Position numbers and translations under genes: made by a program. The notes beneath the pieces are model-generated. The model did not search any database. It had not been told where the DNA came from and was given only the letters and a program-made list of their open reading frames with translations. A stretch of 64,000 bases of DNA from Flavisolibacter nicotianae. Lineage in GTDB: Bacteria > Bacteroidota > Bacteroidia > Chitinophagales > Chitinophagaceae. Of the stretch, positions 1 through 9,700 are shown piece after piece (within the stretch, counting starts at the first letter, position 1; every line of letters starts with the position of its first letter). The stretch is taken from contig NZ_RBCI01000003.1 of assembly GCF_003628535.1 (NCBI RefSeq), forward strand, positions 372,001-436,000, written 5' to 3'.

Positions 1-1233
1 AACGTCCTGCGCAGCGGTGCCGATTATGACGCCAATGTCAGCGCTGCCCTTGTTAATTTAAATAACAAGAAGAATACGTACAATGTGTACGGAAAATTCT
101 CGCTCAGTCAACTCACCGCCTCGCCGGTTGCGCCAGCAGCCACAGGTTATTCCCATAATGTAAGCGTTGGTAAAACCGGTGGCAGCCTTCGTTTCCAGCT
201 CGGGGAAGAGCTTGCCGATGACAAGTACAACATCAACGACATGGGCATTCTCTTTAACAACAATTACATCGACCATTATTTCTGGACCGGCTACCGTTGG
301 ATTACGCCGGGCAGCTGGTACAACCGGATACAGGTTAACTACAACGCCTATTACAGCATGTTGTACAAGAAAGTGCAGGGTCAGAAGATCAACAGCGAGT
401 TTCAACGATTCAATACCAATATCAATGCAAATGCGCAGTTGAAAAACCTTTGGTTCGTCGGTATTTATTTCGGGTATTCTCCGGCCGGCAACGATTTCTA
501 CGAGCCACGCAATACCGGTTACTCGTTCCGTGCCCCCGAGCGCCGCCAGTTCAGTACCTGGTTCGAAACTAATTATGCCAAAAAATACGCGGTTTCGGTC
601 AACTATTTTCTGGGGGTGCGAAGCTTGTTCAATAGTCCAAACCACCAGTTGGACGTCTCGCACCGCTACCGCTTCAGCGATAAATTTTCCCTGACCCATT
701 CCTTGTCCTATTACCCGGCTACCAATGATGCCGGCTATTACAACAACTATTACCGCCAAGATGTGAATGGGAATCAAATTCTCGATCCCGGTGGGAAACC
801 AATCCTGGACGATATTCTCTTTTCCCGGCGGGATTTGAAGACCATCGAAAATGTGCTTTCGGCCAAGTTCAATTTTAATAACCGGTCAGGCGTGACATTC
901 AGGGCACGGCACTATTGGAGCAAAGTGCATGTAAAGCAATTGTATGACCTGGCACAAGACGGTTCGCTTGCCCCAACGATGCATTCATCCGTGGGATTGG
1001 AAAACCAGAGCGTAAATATCTTCAACATTGATGCGGTGTACACGCTGCAGTTCGCTCCCGGCAGCTTTATCAATATTGTTTGGAAAGACGCCAGTTTCCT
1101 GGCTGATAATGCGATTGACCGGAGCTATTTCAAAAATTTCGACCGGACACTGGCAGAGCCCCAGAACAACAATTTGTCCATCAAAATCATTTATTACCTC
1201 GATTACCTGAATTTCAGAAAAGGCAAGAAATAG
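1..1233 (+). CDS. DUF5916-family outer-membrane-type protein, 5' end missing
   Basis: The frame is already open at base 1 and runs to a TAG stop, so only the last 410 residues are present. The visible part is rich in alternating aromatic and polar strands (many Tyr, Phe, Asn), as in an outer-membrane beta-barrel, and ends YLDYLNFRKGKK. I recognise the pattern as the C-terminal region of DUF5916 proteins, large secreted or outer-membrane proteins of Bacteroidota whose N-terminal part is usually a carbohydrate-binding-like domain; that part would lie left of the window. Biochemical role is not established for the family. The next gene is convergent, 30 bases away, with no obvious terminator between. 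Family assignment is from recall of the pattern; the barrel interpretation is inference. Confidence 0.72.
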   Translation, partial: NVLRSGADYDANVSAALVNLNNKKNTYNVYGKFSLSQLTASPVAPAATGYSHNVSVGKTGGSLRFQLGEELADDKYNINDMGILFNNNYIDHYFWTGYRWITPGSWYNRIQVNYNAYYSMLYKKVQGQKINSEFQRFNTNINANAQLKNLWFVGIYFGYSPAGNDFYEPRNTGYSFRAPERRQFSTWFETNYAKKYAVSVNYFLGVRSLFNSPNHQLDVSHRYRFSDKFSLTHSLSYYPATNDAGYYNNYYRQDVNGNQILDPGGKPILDDILFSRRDLKTIENVLSAKFNFNNRSGVTFRARHYWSKVHVKQLYDLAQDGSLAPTMHSSVGLENQSVNIFNIDAVYTLQFAPGSFINIVWKDASFLADNAIDRSYFKNFDRTLAEPQNNNLSIKIIYYLDYLNFRKGKK

Positions 1234-1263
1234 CTGTGGCCGTTCGTCTTTTTGGCAAGCCTG

Positions 1264-1980
1264 TCAGACGACTTTGAAAATAGAGAAGTAATAATTGTTG
1301 GCCGCCGCGATCATTTCCAGGTTGATGTAGTACGCCTGTACAAAGTCCAGGAAAGCCTTAAACTCGTGGGTCGGAACGGCAAACTCGTCGAAAAAGATCA
1401 GGTCGCCCTTTTTGAGAAAAGGAGCGAGGCTGGTGAGGGCATATAGCGTGGCGGAATAGATGTCCGCGTCCAACATCAGTACGTTGCGACGGCTGTTGTC
1501 CAGTTCCGGTAAAAAGCGGTGGATGGTCTGCTGAAACAATCCCTGGTAAAACTTTCCGCGTTCGTCCTGGATAACCGGTATCTGGTTTTCGTTGGAAAAT
1601 GACCCTTTTTTGAAGGGACCCCAGTCTTCGGGGAGGCCGGTAAAGGTATCGAACCCATAAAACCGGCTTTGCGGGTTTTGATTTTCCTGTAAAAAAAAGC
1701 GAAACGAATGACCGGCCGCCACGCCAAACTCCATGTAATTGATGGCTTCACCGGCCAGACCTTCTTTTTCGATCACCCGTTTGTAAAGTTGATAGCGTTT
1801 TTGGTAGTCCCATTTCGACGGGAAATCGTTGTGCACCTCCGGTTTGCTCCTGGCCACCAGGTCAGAAAGCTTGGTCATGCAGTACAGGTTCAGGAAGAGG
1901 GAAGAGAAGGGATTGAGCAGCTTGTGCAGCCGCAGGTAGATAAAAATGATTTTACTGTACCGGATAAACGCAAGTTTCAT
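1264..1980 (-). CDS. Class I SAM-dependent methyltransferase (TylF/Methyltransf_24-like)
   Basis: A 238-residue protein. The SAM-binding beta1 motif is YMEFGVAAGHS around residues 82-92, followed by an acidic strand end (FYGFDTFTGLPEDW) and a LMLDADIYSAT strand around 168-178, the metal/catalytic acidic segment typical of TylF-like O-methyltransferases and their Methyltransf_24 relatives. The C-terminal FFDEF and the YYFSIFKVV ending fit the fold. Substrate is unknown; relatives act on sugars, macrolides or glycolipids. An internal ATG at residue 35 is a possible shorter start, but the longer start fits a TAnnTTTG promoter 45 bases upstream. It is a single-gene unit, convergent to the DUF5916 gene and divergent from rplK. 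Confidence 0.75.
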   Translation of the reverse strand: MKLAFIRYSKIIFIYLRLHKLLNPFSSLFLNLYCMTKLSDLVARSKPEVHNDFPSKWDYQKRYQLYKRVIEKEGLAGEAINYMEFGVAAGHSFRFFLQENQNPQSRFYGFDTFTGLPEDWGPFKKGSFSNENQIPVIQDERGKFYQGLFQQTIHRFLPELDNSRRNVLMLDADIYSATLYALTSLAPFLKKGDLIFFDEFAVPTHEFKAFLDFVQAYYINLEMIAAANNYYFSIFKVV

Positions 1981-2024
1981 TCGTTGCTGTTTGGACGTTC
2001 AAAAGTGAGATTCTGACAGGGGGG

Positions 2025-2032
2025 CAAAAATA
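2025..2032 (-). promoter_or_regulatory. -7 promoter box (TATTTTTG) of the methyltransferase gene
   Basis: On the minus strand the bases read TATTTTTG, an exact match to the Bacteroidota -7 consensus TAnnTTTG, 45 bases upstream of the methyltransferase ATG. I see no clear -33 TTG at the usual 19-21 base spacing, so this rests on one element. Confidence 0.45.
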
Positions 2033-2109
2033 GGTGCTAAACCGCGTTGGATTTGCGGCCCTTCAAATCTTATTGGATTCCTAAATCAGCCCGCAGAGGC
2101 ATCGTTTTC

Positions 2110-2140
2110 TTTTCAAATTAAAAAAGATACCCTAGATTTG
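2110..2140 (+). promoter_or_regulatory. Promoter of the rplK operon (TAGATTTG box)
   Basis: TAGATTTG at 2133-2140 matches TAnnTTTG exactly. A T-rich -33-like segment (TTTTC at 2110-2114) lies at about the right spacing but lacks the G. The leader to the rplK ATG would be about 100 bases, long enough for the autoregulatory leader common in L11/L1 operons, though I could not identify a specific L1-binding fold. Confidence 0.5.
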
Positions 2141-2246
2141 CGACCCCAAACAGTTCTTTAGAAATTCACTCTGTGTGAAAATTGAGGAATTTGGGAGACT
2201 GAGTAGATAACCGAAAAGTCGCTTGAACCAATAAATCAGAAGAAAA

Positions 2247-2690
2247 ATGGCAAAAGAAATCACTGGCTATGTAAAGCTTCAGTGCAAGGGTGGCCAGGCC
2301 AACCCTGCACCTCCGATTGGTCCGGCGTTGGGTTCCAAAGGTGTTAACATCATGGAATTCTGCAAGCAATTCAACGCAAGGACTCAAGACAAAATGGGCA
2401 AAGTGCTTCCTGTTTTGTTGACTGTTTACTCCGATAAGTCGTTCGACTTTATTATCAAAACTCCTCCAGCAGCCGTTCAGCTTAAGGATGCCGCGAAAAT
2501 TCAAAGTGGTTCAAAAGAGCCTAACCGCCAGAAGGTGGGCAAGGTAACCTGGGCACAGATCGAAGAGATCGCTAAAGACAAGATGCCCGACCTTAATGCC
2601 TTTACCCTGGAAAGCGCCATGAGCATGGTCGCCGGTACGGCCCGCAGCATGGGATTGACTGTAGAAGGTGAATCACCGTTGAAAAAATAA
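2247..2690 (+). CDS. rplK: 50S ribosomal protein L11
   Basis: 147 residues, the normal length for L11. The N-terminal domain shows [20 protein letters not shown], the proline-rich hinge region that contacts the GTPase centre, and the C-terminal rRNA-binding domain carries the T[16 protein letters not shown] helix. L11 binds the thiostrepton loop of 23S rRNA and helps factor-dependent GTP hydrolysis. It is the first gene of rplK-rplA-rplJ-rplL, 27 bases before rplA. The usual upstream partners secE and nusG are not here; instead a promoter sits directly upstream, so rplK begins its own transcript. Confidence 0.98.
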   Translation: MAKEITGYVKLQCKGGQANPAPPIGPALGSKGVNIMEFCKQFNARTQDKMGKVLPVLLTVYSDKSFDFIIKTPPAAVQLKDAAKIQSGSKEPNRQKVGKVTWAQIEEIAKDKMPDLNAFTLESAMSMVAGTARSMGLTVEGESPLKK

Positions 2691-2717
2691 TCTCGAACAC
2701 TTTAAAAGAATTTCAAA

Positions 2718-3413
2718 ATGGCATTCATTCCTAAAAAAAGAAAAGCAGCAAACGCAAAAGTTGATGCGAACAAAGCTTACTCTTTGAAAGATGCGTCTGC
2801 ATTGGTAAAAGAGATCAACACCACGAAGTTCGATGCGTCTGTTGATTTGCATATCCGCTTGGGCGTTGATCCCAAAAAAGCTGACCAGGCGATCCGCGGT
2901 ACGGTAACCCTCCCGCATGGTACTGGTAAAACAAAACGTGTATTGGTGCTTTGCGGCCCCGAGCAGGAAGCCGCTGCCAAAGGCGCTGGTGCCGACTACG
3001 TAGGTTTAGACGAGTTTGTACAAAAGATTGAAGGTGGCTGGACAGATGTTGACGTGATTGTTGCAACACCGGCCGTGATGCCGAAAATCGGTCGTCTGGG
3101 TAAAATTCTCGGTCCCCGTAACCTGATGCCGAACCCGAAAACAGGTACCGTTACAAACGATGTAGCGTCTGCAGTGAACGAAGTAAAAGGTGGTAAGATT
3201 GCATTTAAGGTAGACAAAGCGGGTATCATCCACGCTTCGATCGGCCGTGTTTCTTTCAGCCCCGAGAAAATCGCCGGCAACGCTCAGGAACTGATCAATG
3301 CCCTGATCAAGGCAAAGCCTGCAACCGCAAAAGGTACGTACCTGAAAGGGTTGACAATGGCTGCGACCATGAGCCCTGGTATTGCTATCGACACAAAATC
3401 TTTTGTTCACTAA
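2718..3413 (+). CDS. rplA: 50S ribosomal protein L1
   Basis: 231 residues, the usual length. Recognisable L1 segments are [31 protein letters not shown] and the strongly conserved [15 protein letters not shown] rRNA-binding stretch around residues 130-145. L1 forms the mobile L1 stalk near the E site and in many bacteria represses its own operon by binding mRNA. It lies 27 bases after rplK and 28 before rplJ, so the genes are almost certainly co-transcribed. Confidence 0.98.
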   Translation: MAFIPKKRKAANAKVDANKAYSLKDASALVKEINTTKFDASVDLHIRLGVDPKKADQAIRGTVTLPHGTGKTKRVLVLCGPEQEAAAKGAGADYVGLDEFVQKIEGGWTDVDVIVATPAVMPKIGRLGKILGPRNLMPNPKTGTVTNDVASAVNEVKGGKIAFKVDKAGIIHASIGRVSFSPEKIAGNAQELINALIKAKPATAKGTYLKGLTMAATMSPGIAIDTKSFVH

Positions 3414-3441
3414 TCCTTACGTGGGATAAAAACTTATTATC

Positions 3442-3972
3442 ATGACCAAAGAACAAAAAAATGAGATCATAGGAGAGTTGAAAGAGAAATTTTCTCAGTA
3501 CAACAACTTCTATGTTACCAATACAGAATCGCTGTCCGTAGACCAGGTCAGCAAATTGCGCCGCGCTTGTTTCAGCAAGAATGTTGAAATGCGTGTTGCC
3601 AAAAACACCTTGATCAAAAAAGCGCTGGAATCGTTTAACAACGAGAGCTACAATGGCGTGTTTGACTCGCTGAACAATGTAACAGCCCTGTTGTTTTCTG
3701 AAAATCCAAAAGAGCCTGCACTGATCATTTCTTCTTTCCGTACCGACAGCAAAGGAGAGAAGCCTGAACTGAAAGCAGCCTTTATCAACGGTGATATCTA
3801 CACCGGCGACAACAACCTGGAAACACTGACAAAGATCAAGACGAAGAACGAATTGATCGGCGAAGTGATCGGCTTGTTGCAATCACCTGCGAAGCGTGTA
3901 CTGGCTGCCTTGCTGCACCATCACGAAAAGCAAGCTGAAGGTGCCTCTGCAGAAGCACCGGCGGCAGAATAA
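3442..3972 (+). CDS. rplJ: 50S ribosomal protein L10
   Basis: 176 residues. The N-terminal part has the L10 pattern (FYVTNTESLSVDQVSKLRR, then MRVAKNTLIKKAL), and the C-terminal helix carries LQSPAKRVLAAL, which in the family anchors L7/L12 dimers. L10 with L12 forms the ribosomal stalk that recruits translation GTPases. The last residues are an Ala/Glu-rich tail. A 192-base gap containing a dispersed repeat separates it from rplL; in most bacteria this gap is much shorter. Confidence 0.97.
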   Translation: MTKEQKNEIIGELKEKFSQYNNFYVTNTESLSVDQVSKLRRACFSKNVEMRVAKNTLIKKALESFNNESYNGVFDSLNNVTALLFSENPKEPALIISSFRTDSKGEKPELKAAFINGDIYTGDNNLETLTKIKTKNELIGEVIGLLQSPAKRVLAALLHHHEKQAEGASAEAPAAE

Positions 3973-3981
3973 GAGAGAATC

Positions 3982-4068
3982 GCTGCAAGCCGCAAGCTTT
4001 TAGCCGCAAGACCTAAAGTGCAATTTGTTCAATGAGTCTTGCAGCTTGAGGCGAACAGCTCAAAGCTT
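3982..4068. repeat. GCTGCAAG/CTTGCAGC-type intergenic repeat inside rplJ-rplL gap
   Basis: The left half contains GCTGCAAGCCGCAAG and TAGCCGCAAG; the right half contains TCTTGCAGCTTGAGGCG and CAGCTC, so the halves are partly self-complementary. The same words recur at 18726-18833 and 61228-61297. It interrupts a highly conserved gene pair without a terminator-like T tract, so it probably does not end transcription. Confidence 0.6.
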
Positions 4069-4164
4069 CTTATAAAAGCCCAGGCCTGAGGGTTAATTAA
4101 GGCAAATTTTTTTAAACCATCCTCCGGAGTTTAAAACCATGAAGGGGGAAAAAATTTAATCAAA

Positions 4165-4539
4165 ATGGCAGACGTTAAAAATCTTGCAGAACAATTAGTA
4201 GGCCTTACTGTAAAAGAAGTACAGGAACTGGCTGATTTCTTAAAATCAGAATACGGCATTGAGCCCGCTGCTGCAACTGTTGTAGCTGGTCCTGCTGCCG
4301 GTGGTGCTGCTCCTGCTGCTGAAGAAAAAACATCTTTCAATGTTATTCTGAAATCCGCAGGTGCTTCTAAACTGAACGTCGTGAAGATTGTAAAAGATCT
4401 GACTGGTTTGGGTCTGAAAGAAGCAAAAGACCTGGTAGACGGCGCTCCGAAGCCTGTAAAAGAAGGTGTTGATAAAGCTACCGCTGACGACATCGCGAAC
4501 AAGCTGAAAGAAGCTGGTGCTGACGTTGAAATTGCTTAA
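4165..4539 (+). CDS. rplL: 50S ribosomal protein L7/L12
   Basis: 124 residues, the normal length. N-terminal dimerisation helices ([20 protein letters not shown]) are followed by an Ala/Gly/Pro-rich flexible hinge at about residues 32-52, then the globular C-terminal domain with [12 protein letters not shown], the helix [20 protein letters not shown] that binds elongation factors, and [14 protein letters not shown]. It is normally the multicopy stalk protein. It ends the operon: a perfect 12-bp-stem terminator follows 22 bases after the stop. Confidence 0.98.
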   Translation: MADVKNLAEQLVGLTVKEVQELADFLKSEYGIEPAAATVVAGPAAGGAAPAAEEKTSFNVILKSAGASKLNVVKIVKDLTGLGLKEAKDLVDGAPKPVKEGVDKATADDIANKLKEAGADVEIA

Positions 4540-4561
4540 TTCAACTACTTCCGATAAAATC

Positions 4562-4597
4562 AAGAGCCCTGCATTTGCAGGGCTCTTCTGTTTTCTT
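4562..4597 (+). terminator. Rho-independent terminator after rplL
   Basis: A perfect 12-bp inverted repeat (AAGAGCCCTGCA, two T, TGCAGGGCTCTT) at 4562-4587 is followed by CTGTTTTCTT. It ends the rplKAJL transcript and, being nearly symmetric and lying at the 3' end of the convergent hydrolase gene, may also serve that gene. Confidence 0.9.
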
Positions 4598-5549
4598 ACC
4601 GGCCAAGAAAATTGTTCAGCAAGGCAAAAAGGGCCTGCGGTTCTTCCACCTGTGGGTTATGGCCCGAGTGTTCAAACATCACAAAGCGGGCCTGCGGACA
4701 ATAATCTTTGTACTTCACCATCATCCGCGGTACGGCCACACGGTCGTAGCGTCCGCCATAAATTAAAACCGGCATTGGCAGGTTTTTTAATTGCTGGCGA
4801 AAATCAAAATTGCCGATGTCGTTGCCTACAATAAAATCGCCATCCTTGCCCACCATTTGGTAGTAAAGTTTTGTATTCATTGCGTTGGGATAAGGCTTTG
4901 CGCCCCTGCTCCGGAAGTTGTCCGGGTTGTAGGCATACAGAAAGCCATAGGGCACCTGCCCGTAGATTTCCTGGTGCAATGCATCGCTTGAAACAGCGCC
5001 TTTCTCCCGGATGCGCGTCAGGCTGTCCCATACTTCCGGGTAGTTGGTTTTAATTTCATGGTTGCTGTTGTCGTCGTTTTCCTGCCACATCACAAACGAG
5101 TGAAACGTATTGGCCAGGACCAGGTGCTTAACATGTTGCGGATATTTCACGGCATAGCCCTGTGCGACTACACCGCCATACGAATGACCGAGAACATTGA
5201 TTTTATCGAGATGCAGGGCCGTTCGCAAACCTTCAATGTCTTCGATGTCTCTTTCGATGGTATAGTCTTTCACGTTCTTTGCCGTATCGGATTTGCCTCT
5301 TCCAAAGGCATCAAAATAAATGAGCATATAGTGGCTGGCAAGGGTATCAAACCGGCGAAGTCCGACATGTGCGCCACCGGGTCCGCCGGAAATCAGGATC
5401 AGTGGGTCGCCTTTCCCAACGGTGACCACCCAAAGTCTGGCACCGTTCACGGTTATGTATTTCCCATCTGTCTGGCTGTCGGGATACGTGATTTGTGCTG
5501 AAGCGGCCAGTGCGAGAAAGCAAGTCAATAGAAAGAAAAGTTTTTTCAT
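4596..5549 (-). CDS. Secreted alpha/beta hydrolase, proline iminopeptidase-like (S33)
   Basis: 317 residues with an N-terminal signal peptide (KKLFFLLTCFLALAASA, likely cut after ASA near residue 18). The alpha/beta-hydrolase fold is clear: oxyanion motif GGPGGAH (55-61), strand/turn YFDAFGRGKSD (78-88), nucleophile elbow GHSYGG with Ser123, acid Asp269 in GGRYDR, and His297 in HSGHNP. The GGPGG plus DxxGxGxS pattern is that of the prolyl aminopeptidase (S33) branch, but the substrate could equally be an ester. It is a single gene on the minus strand between rplL and rpoB, an unusual place, and shares the terminator region with rplL. Confidence 0.85.
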   Translation of the reverse strand: MKKLFFLLTCFLALAASAQITYPDSQTDGKYITVNGARLWVVTVGKGDPLILISGGPGGAHVGLRRFDTLASHYMLIYFDAFGRGKSDTAKNVKDYTIERDIEDIEGLRTALHLDKINVLGHSYGGVVAQGYAVKYPQHVKHLVLANTFHSFVMWQENDDNSNHEIKTNYPEVWDSLTRIREKGAVSSDALHQEIYGQVPYGFLYAYNPDNFRSRGAKPYPNAMNTKLYYQMVGKDGDFIVGNDIGNFDFRQQLKNLPMPVLIYGGRYDRVAVPRMMVKYKDYCPQARFVMFEHSGHNPQVEEPQALFALLNNFLGR

Positions 5550-5600
5550 AAGGGGAAATTAGCAGCGGATGACCGGATGCTCAAAAGATTTTGCCTGGGA

Positions 5601-6539
5601 CTACAATCCCAGGTAATGCGAAAGTTTCAGGAAGGTTGCCTCGTCGATCAACACGATATTTTTGAGTTCTTCCAAGGTTTTGAACCCACCATGCTGGTTT
5701 CTGTACTCAACGATCGCATTGGCTAAATTCCAGCGGATATAGGGATGTACTTTCAATTCGTCCTTTGTTGCTGTATTCAGGTTGATTTTCCGGATGCCCG
5801 CCTCGTCCACCTGCAGCCTGCCTTTGATTGTTTGAAACGTGCTGTCGGGCAATCCGTAGGTTTCGCCAATTTGATCGACTGAATAAAATCCACCCAGTTT
5901 TTCCCGGAACGAAATGATCCGTGCGGATAGCCGGCTTCCAATTCCCGGTAGGGCAATCAAAGCCGTTGTGTCGGCTTCGTTGATATTGATCACAATTGGC
6001 TTTCGCTCGCCCTGCTCTTTTTTAAAATTGCCGTTTTCATATTTCGGGTATTCCTTCCGCTGGACCGACGTGATCGTGATATAGTCTTTTACCCGTTCGT
6101 AGAACCCCTGCGGCATTCCCCAAATCTTTTGAAGGTCTTCCGGCCTGTAAAATCGGCCGCCTTTGCTGATATAATTGATGATGGTTTTGCTTGTTCTGTC
6201 GTTGAGCCCCATCCGCTGCCAATCCTGAAGTGAAATGGTGTTGGGATCGAATTCAAATAATTCGCCGGCCGTAAACCGTTTGTTGGAAGACGGTTCGTAG
6301 GAGAGCGAACGGGTGTTTTCTTCCCGCCGGTACAACGGCTTTTTCGCCTGCCGGTGCTGCAAGGTGTCGATCGCCATCACCAGGACACTGTCCTGCCGCA
6401 GGGCAAACGGTTGGTCGGTGGGAGCAAGAAAACGCGGAAGAAAAAGACTGCCAGCAATAACGGCAACGATAAAAATGGCAAAGATCCGGTCCTTCTTCGT
6501 AAAGGTAAAAAGGTCCTGCAGCCAGGTTTTGGTAGACAT
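5601..6539 (-). CDS. Membrane-anchored helix-hairpin-helix (ComEA-like) protein
   Basis: 312 residues. One transmembrane segment near residues 18-36 (RIFAIFIVAVIAGSLFLP) follows a short basic N-terminus. Three helix-hairpin-helix units follow at roughly 94-142, 183-229 and 250-294, each starting with an asparagine-rich entry (FDPNTISLQ, ININEADTT, INLNTATKDE) and containing a hairpin such as LPGIGSRLSARII. The HhH fold usually binds DNA without sequence preference; ComEA uses it in DNA uptake. With the anchor, the domains probably face the periplasm, suggesting a DNA-receptor or protein-scaffold role, but no other competence gene is nearby. It ends 51 bases from the hydrolase start on the same strand. 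Confidence 0.8.
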   Translation of the reverse strand: MSTKTWLQDLFTFTKKDRIFAIFIVAVIAGSLFLPRFLAPTDQPFALRQDSVLVMAIDTLQHRQAKKPLYRREENTRSLSYEPSSNKRFTAGELFEFDPNTISLQDWQRMGLNDRTSKTIINYISKGGRFYRPEDLQKIWGMPQGFYERVKDYITITSVQRKEYPKYENGNFKKEQGERKPIVININEADTTALIALPGIGSRLSARIISFREKLGGFYSVDQIGETYGLPDSTFQTIKGRLQVDEAGIRKINLNTATKDELKVHPYIRWNLANAIVEYRNQHGGFKTLEELKNIVLIDEATFLKLSHYLGL

Positions 6540-6569
6540 GGTAAAAAGTTACCATCTATTAAGAAAATA

Positions 6570-6577
6570 CAAAAATA
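6570..6577 (-). promoter_or_regulatory. -7 box (TATTTTTG) of the helix-hairpin-helix gene
   Basis: On the minus strand an exact TAnnTTTG match lies 30 bases upstream of the HhH gene start. It is 55 bases from the divergent rpoB promoter box, so the two promoters share a short intergenic region. Confidence 0.45.
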
Positions 6578-6609
6578 TTTATGGCGCAATCTTTGTTGGC
6601 GATAAAAAC

Positions 6610-6639
6610 TTGCTCGTGAACGATAAATAATTACTTTTG
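6610..6639 (+). promoter_or_regulatory. rpoB promoter (TTG-N19-TACTTTTG)
   Basis: TTG at 6610-6612, 19 bases, then TACTTTTG at 6632-6639: both the -33 and -7 elements at the expected Bacteroidota spacing. The leader to the rpoB ATG is about 135 bases. It shows that rpoB-rpoC has its own promoter here instead of relying on read-through from rplL. Confidence 0.75.
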
Positions 6640-6780
6640 CTGTCCTTTAGTTTTGGCCAAAAACAATTTTGACGTCGCAAATTCTGAATTAAATTCCTCA
6701 TTTTCAAGCGTTTATTTCGAAGAGAAATAGGGGCTTGGGAAGCTTTTGCTGCGTCAGAACTAAAAACCGGTTTGTAATAT

Positions 6781-9700
6781 ATGTCTACAACAACGAATCA
6801 AAGGATCAATTTCGGAAAAATTGGAAATCTTGCCGAAACCCCTGATCTTCTCGCGGTTCAGATCCAATCGTTCAAGGAATTCTTCCAGCTCGAAACCACT
6901 CCCGACAAACGAAATGTAGAAGGTTTGTTCCGTGTGTTCAAGGAAAATTTCCCCATCACCGACACCCGCAACATTTTCGTGCTGGAGTTTCTCGATTATT
7001 TTATTGATCCGCCCCGCTACACCATCGAAGAGTGTATGGAGCGTGGTCTTACGTATGCTGTTCCCCTGAAAGCAAAGCTTCGCCTGAGCTGTAACGACGA
7101 AGAGCATATCGACTTCCAGACTATCGTTCAGGACGTTTTCCTCGGAAACATTCCGTACATGACGCCCCGCGGTACCTTCGTGATCAACGGTGCGGAGCGT
7201 GTCGTAGTTTCCCAGTTGCATCGTTCGCCGGGTGTATTCTTCGGTCAGTCAATCCACCCCAACGGAACAAAGATCTACTCGGCAAGGGTGATCCCGTTCA
7301 AAGGTGCGTGGATGGAATTCGCGACCGACATCAACAACGTGATGTATGCCTACATCGACCGGAAGAAAAAGTTCCCTGTAACGACCCTTCTCCGTTCTAT
7401 CGGGTATGAAACCGATAAAGACATCCTGGAACTGTTCGGCATGGCCGATGAAGTTCCCGGCAACAAAAAAGACCTTGAAAAATATGTTGGCCGTCGTTTG
7501 GCAGCCCGCGTTCTCCGTAGCTGGGTAGAAGACTTCGTGGATGAAGATACCGGTGAAGTGGTGTCGATCGAGCGGAATGAAGTTGTATTGGAGCGTGACA
7601 GCGTGCTGGACGAAGAGGCGATCGAAACCATCGCCGACATGGATATCAAATCCGTCTTTATCCAGAAAGAAGACGTCGGTGGTGACTATGCCATTATCTA
7701 CAATACCTTAAATAAGGATACTTCTAACTCTGAACTGGAAGCGGTTCAGGTGATCTATCGCCAGTTGCGCGGTGCAGATGCGCCGGATAACGAAACGGCA
7801 AGAGGGATCATCGATAAATTGTTCTTCTCGGACAAGCGTTACGACCTCGGTGAAGTGGGTCGCTACAAGATCAACCGTAAGCTGGGTCTGAATGCAGAGA
7901 AAGAGCAGAAAACGCTGACCAAAGAAGACATCATTTTAATCATCAAATACCTGGTTCGCCTGACGAACGGTAAGGCGGAGATCGATGATATCGATCACCT
8001 GTCGAACCGCCGTGTTCGTACAGTGGGCGAGCAACTGTATGCGCAGTTCGGTGTGGGGCTGGCCCGTATGGCCCGTACCATCCGTGAAAGAATGAACGTT
8101 CGTGACAACGAGGTGTTCACGCCGGTTGATCTGATCAATGCAAGAACACTGTCGAGTGTGATCAATTCGTTCTTCGGTACATCACAATTGTCACAGTTCC
8201 TCGACCAGACAAACCCGCTTTCTGAGATCACGCACAAGCGTCGTATCTCCGCTCTCGGACCTGGTGGTCTGAGCCGCGAAAGAGCCGGTTTCGAGGTACG
8301 TGACGTACACTACTCGCACTACGGTCGTCTGTGTACGATTGAAACGCCGGAAGGACCAAACATTGGTCTGATCTCTACGCTTTGCGTACACGCTGCCATT
8401 AACGAAATGGGCTTTATTGAAACGCCTTACCGCAAAGTAAAAGACGGTAAAGTGGACATGAAGCAACTCACGTTCCTGAGTGCCGAAGAAGAAGACACGG
8501 CGAAGATTGCCCAGGCCAATACGCCTCTGGATGAGAAAGGCAATTTCGTTGAAGATAAAATTGTGAGCCGCGAAACAGGCGACTTCCCGATCCTTGGCAA
8601 AGAAGAAGTGGAATACATGGACGTAGCCCCGAACCAGATCGTTGGTTTGTCGGCCTCGCTGATTCCCTTCCTCGAGCATGATGATGCCAACCGTGCCCTG
8701 ATGGGTTCGAACATGCAACGTCAGGCGGTGCCGCTGTTGCGTCCGGATGTACCGGTTGTTGGTACAGGCCTGGAAGGCAAGGCTGCCCGTGATGCCCGTA
8801 TTCAAATTCATGCTGACGGTGAAGGCGTAGTTGAGTTCGTAGATGCCAACGAAATTCATGTTCGCTACAACCGTAACGACGAGCAGCGTTTGGTTTCTTT
8901 TGAAGATGACCTGGTGATCTACCGGTTGACCAAATTCATCAAAACCAACCAGGAAACGTCGATCAACCTGAAGCCTGCTGTGAAGAAAGGCCAGCGTGTG
9001 AAAGACGGTGATTTCTTAACCGAAGGTTACGCGACCAAAGACGGGGAACTGGCGCTTGGTAAAAACCTGAAAGTGGCCTTCATGCCGTGGAAAGGTTACA
9101 ACTTCGAGGATGCCATCGTAATCTCTGAAAGAGTTGTCAAAGAAGATATGTTTACTTCCGTTCACATTTCCGAATATGAACTGGAAGTACGTGATACCAA
9201 ATTGGGTGAAGAAGAGTTGACACCGGATATCCCGAACGTTTCGGAAGAAGCAACCCGCGACCTGGACGAGAACGGTATCATCCGTATCGGTGCCCAGATC
9301 AAGGAAGGCGATATCCTGATCGGTAAGATCACACCAAAAGGTGAGTCTGATCCGACACCGGAAGAAAAGCTCTTGCGTGCCATCTTCGGTGACAAAGCCG
9401 GTGATGCAAAAGACGCTTCGCTGAAAGCACCGAACGGTGTGGAAGGTGTGGTGATCAACAAGAAACTGTTCCAGCGTGCAAAGAAAGACAAGAACGCCAA
9501 GGTTCGTGAGAAAGCCGCTCTGGAAAAGCAGGAAAGAGACCACGAGAAGAAAGTGAGTGAGTTGATGGAAGTGTTGCTCGACAAACTGCAAACCCTGTTG
9601 AAGGAGAAAAACTCCGCAGGTGTGAGCAACAACTTTGGTGAAATACTGATCGGCAAAGGCGCCAAGTTCACGCAAAAGAATCTGGCAAGCATCGACTACC

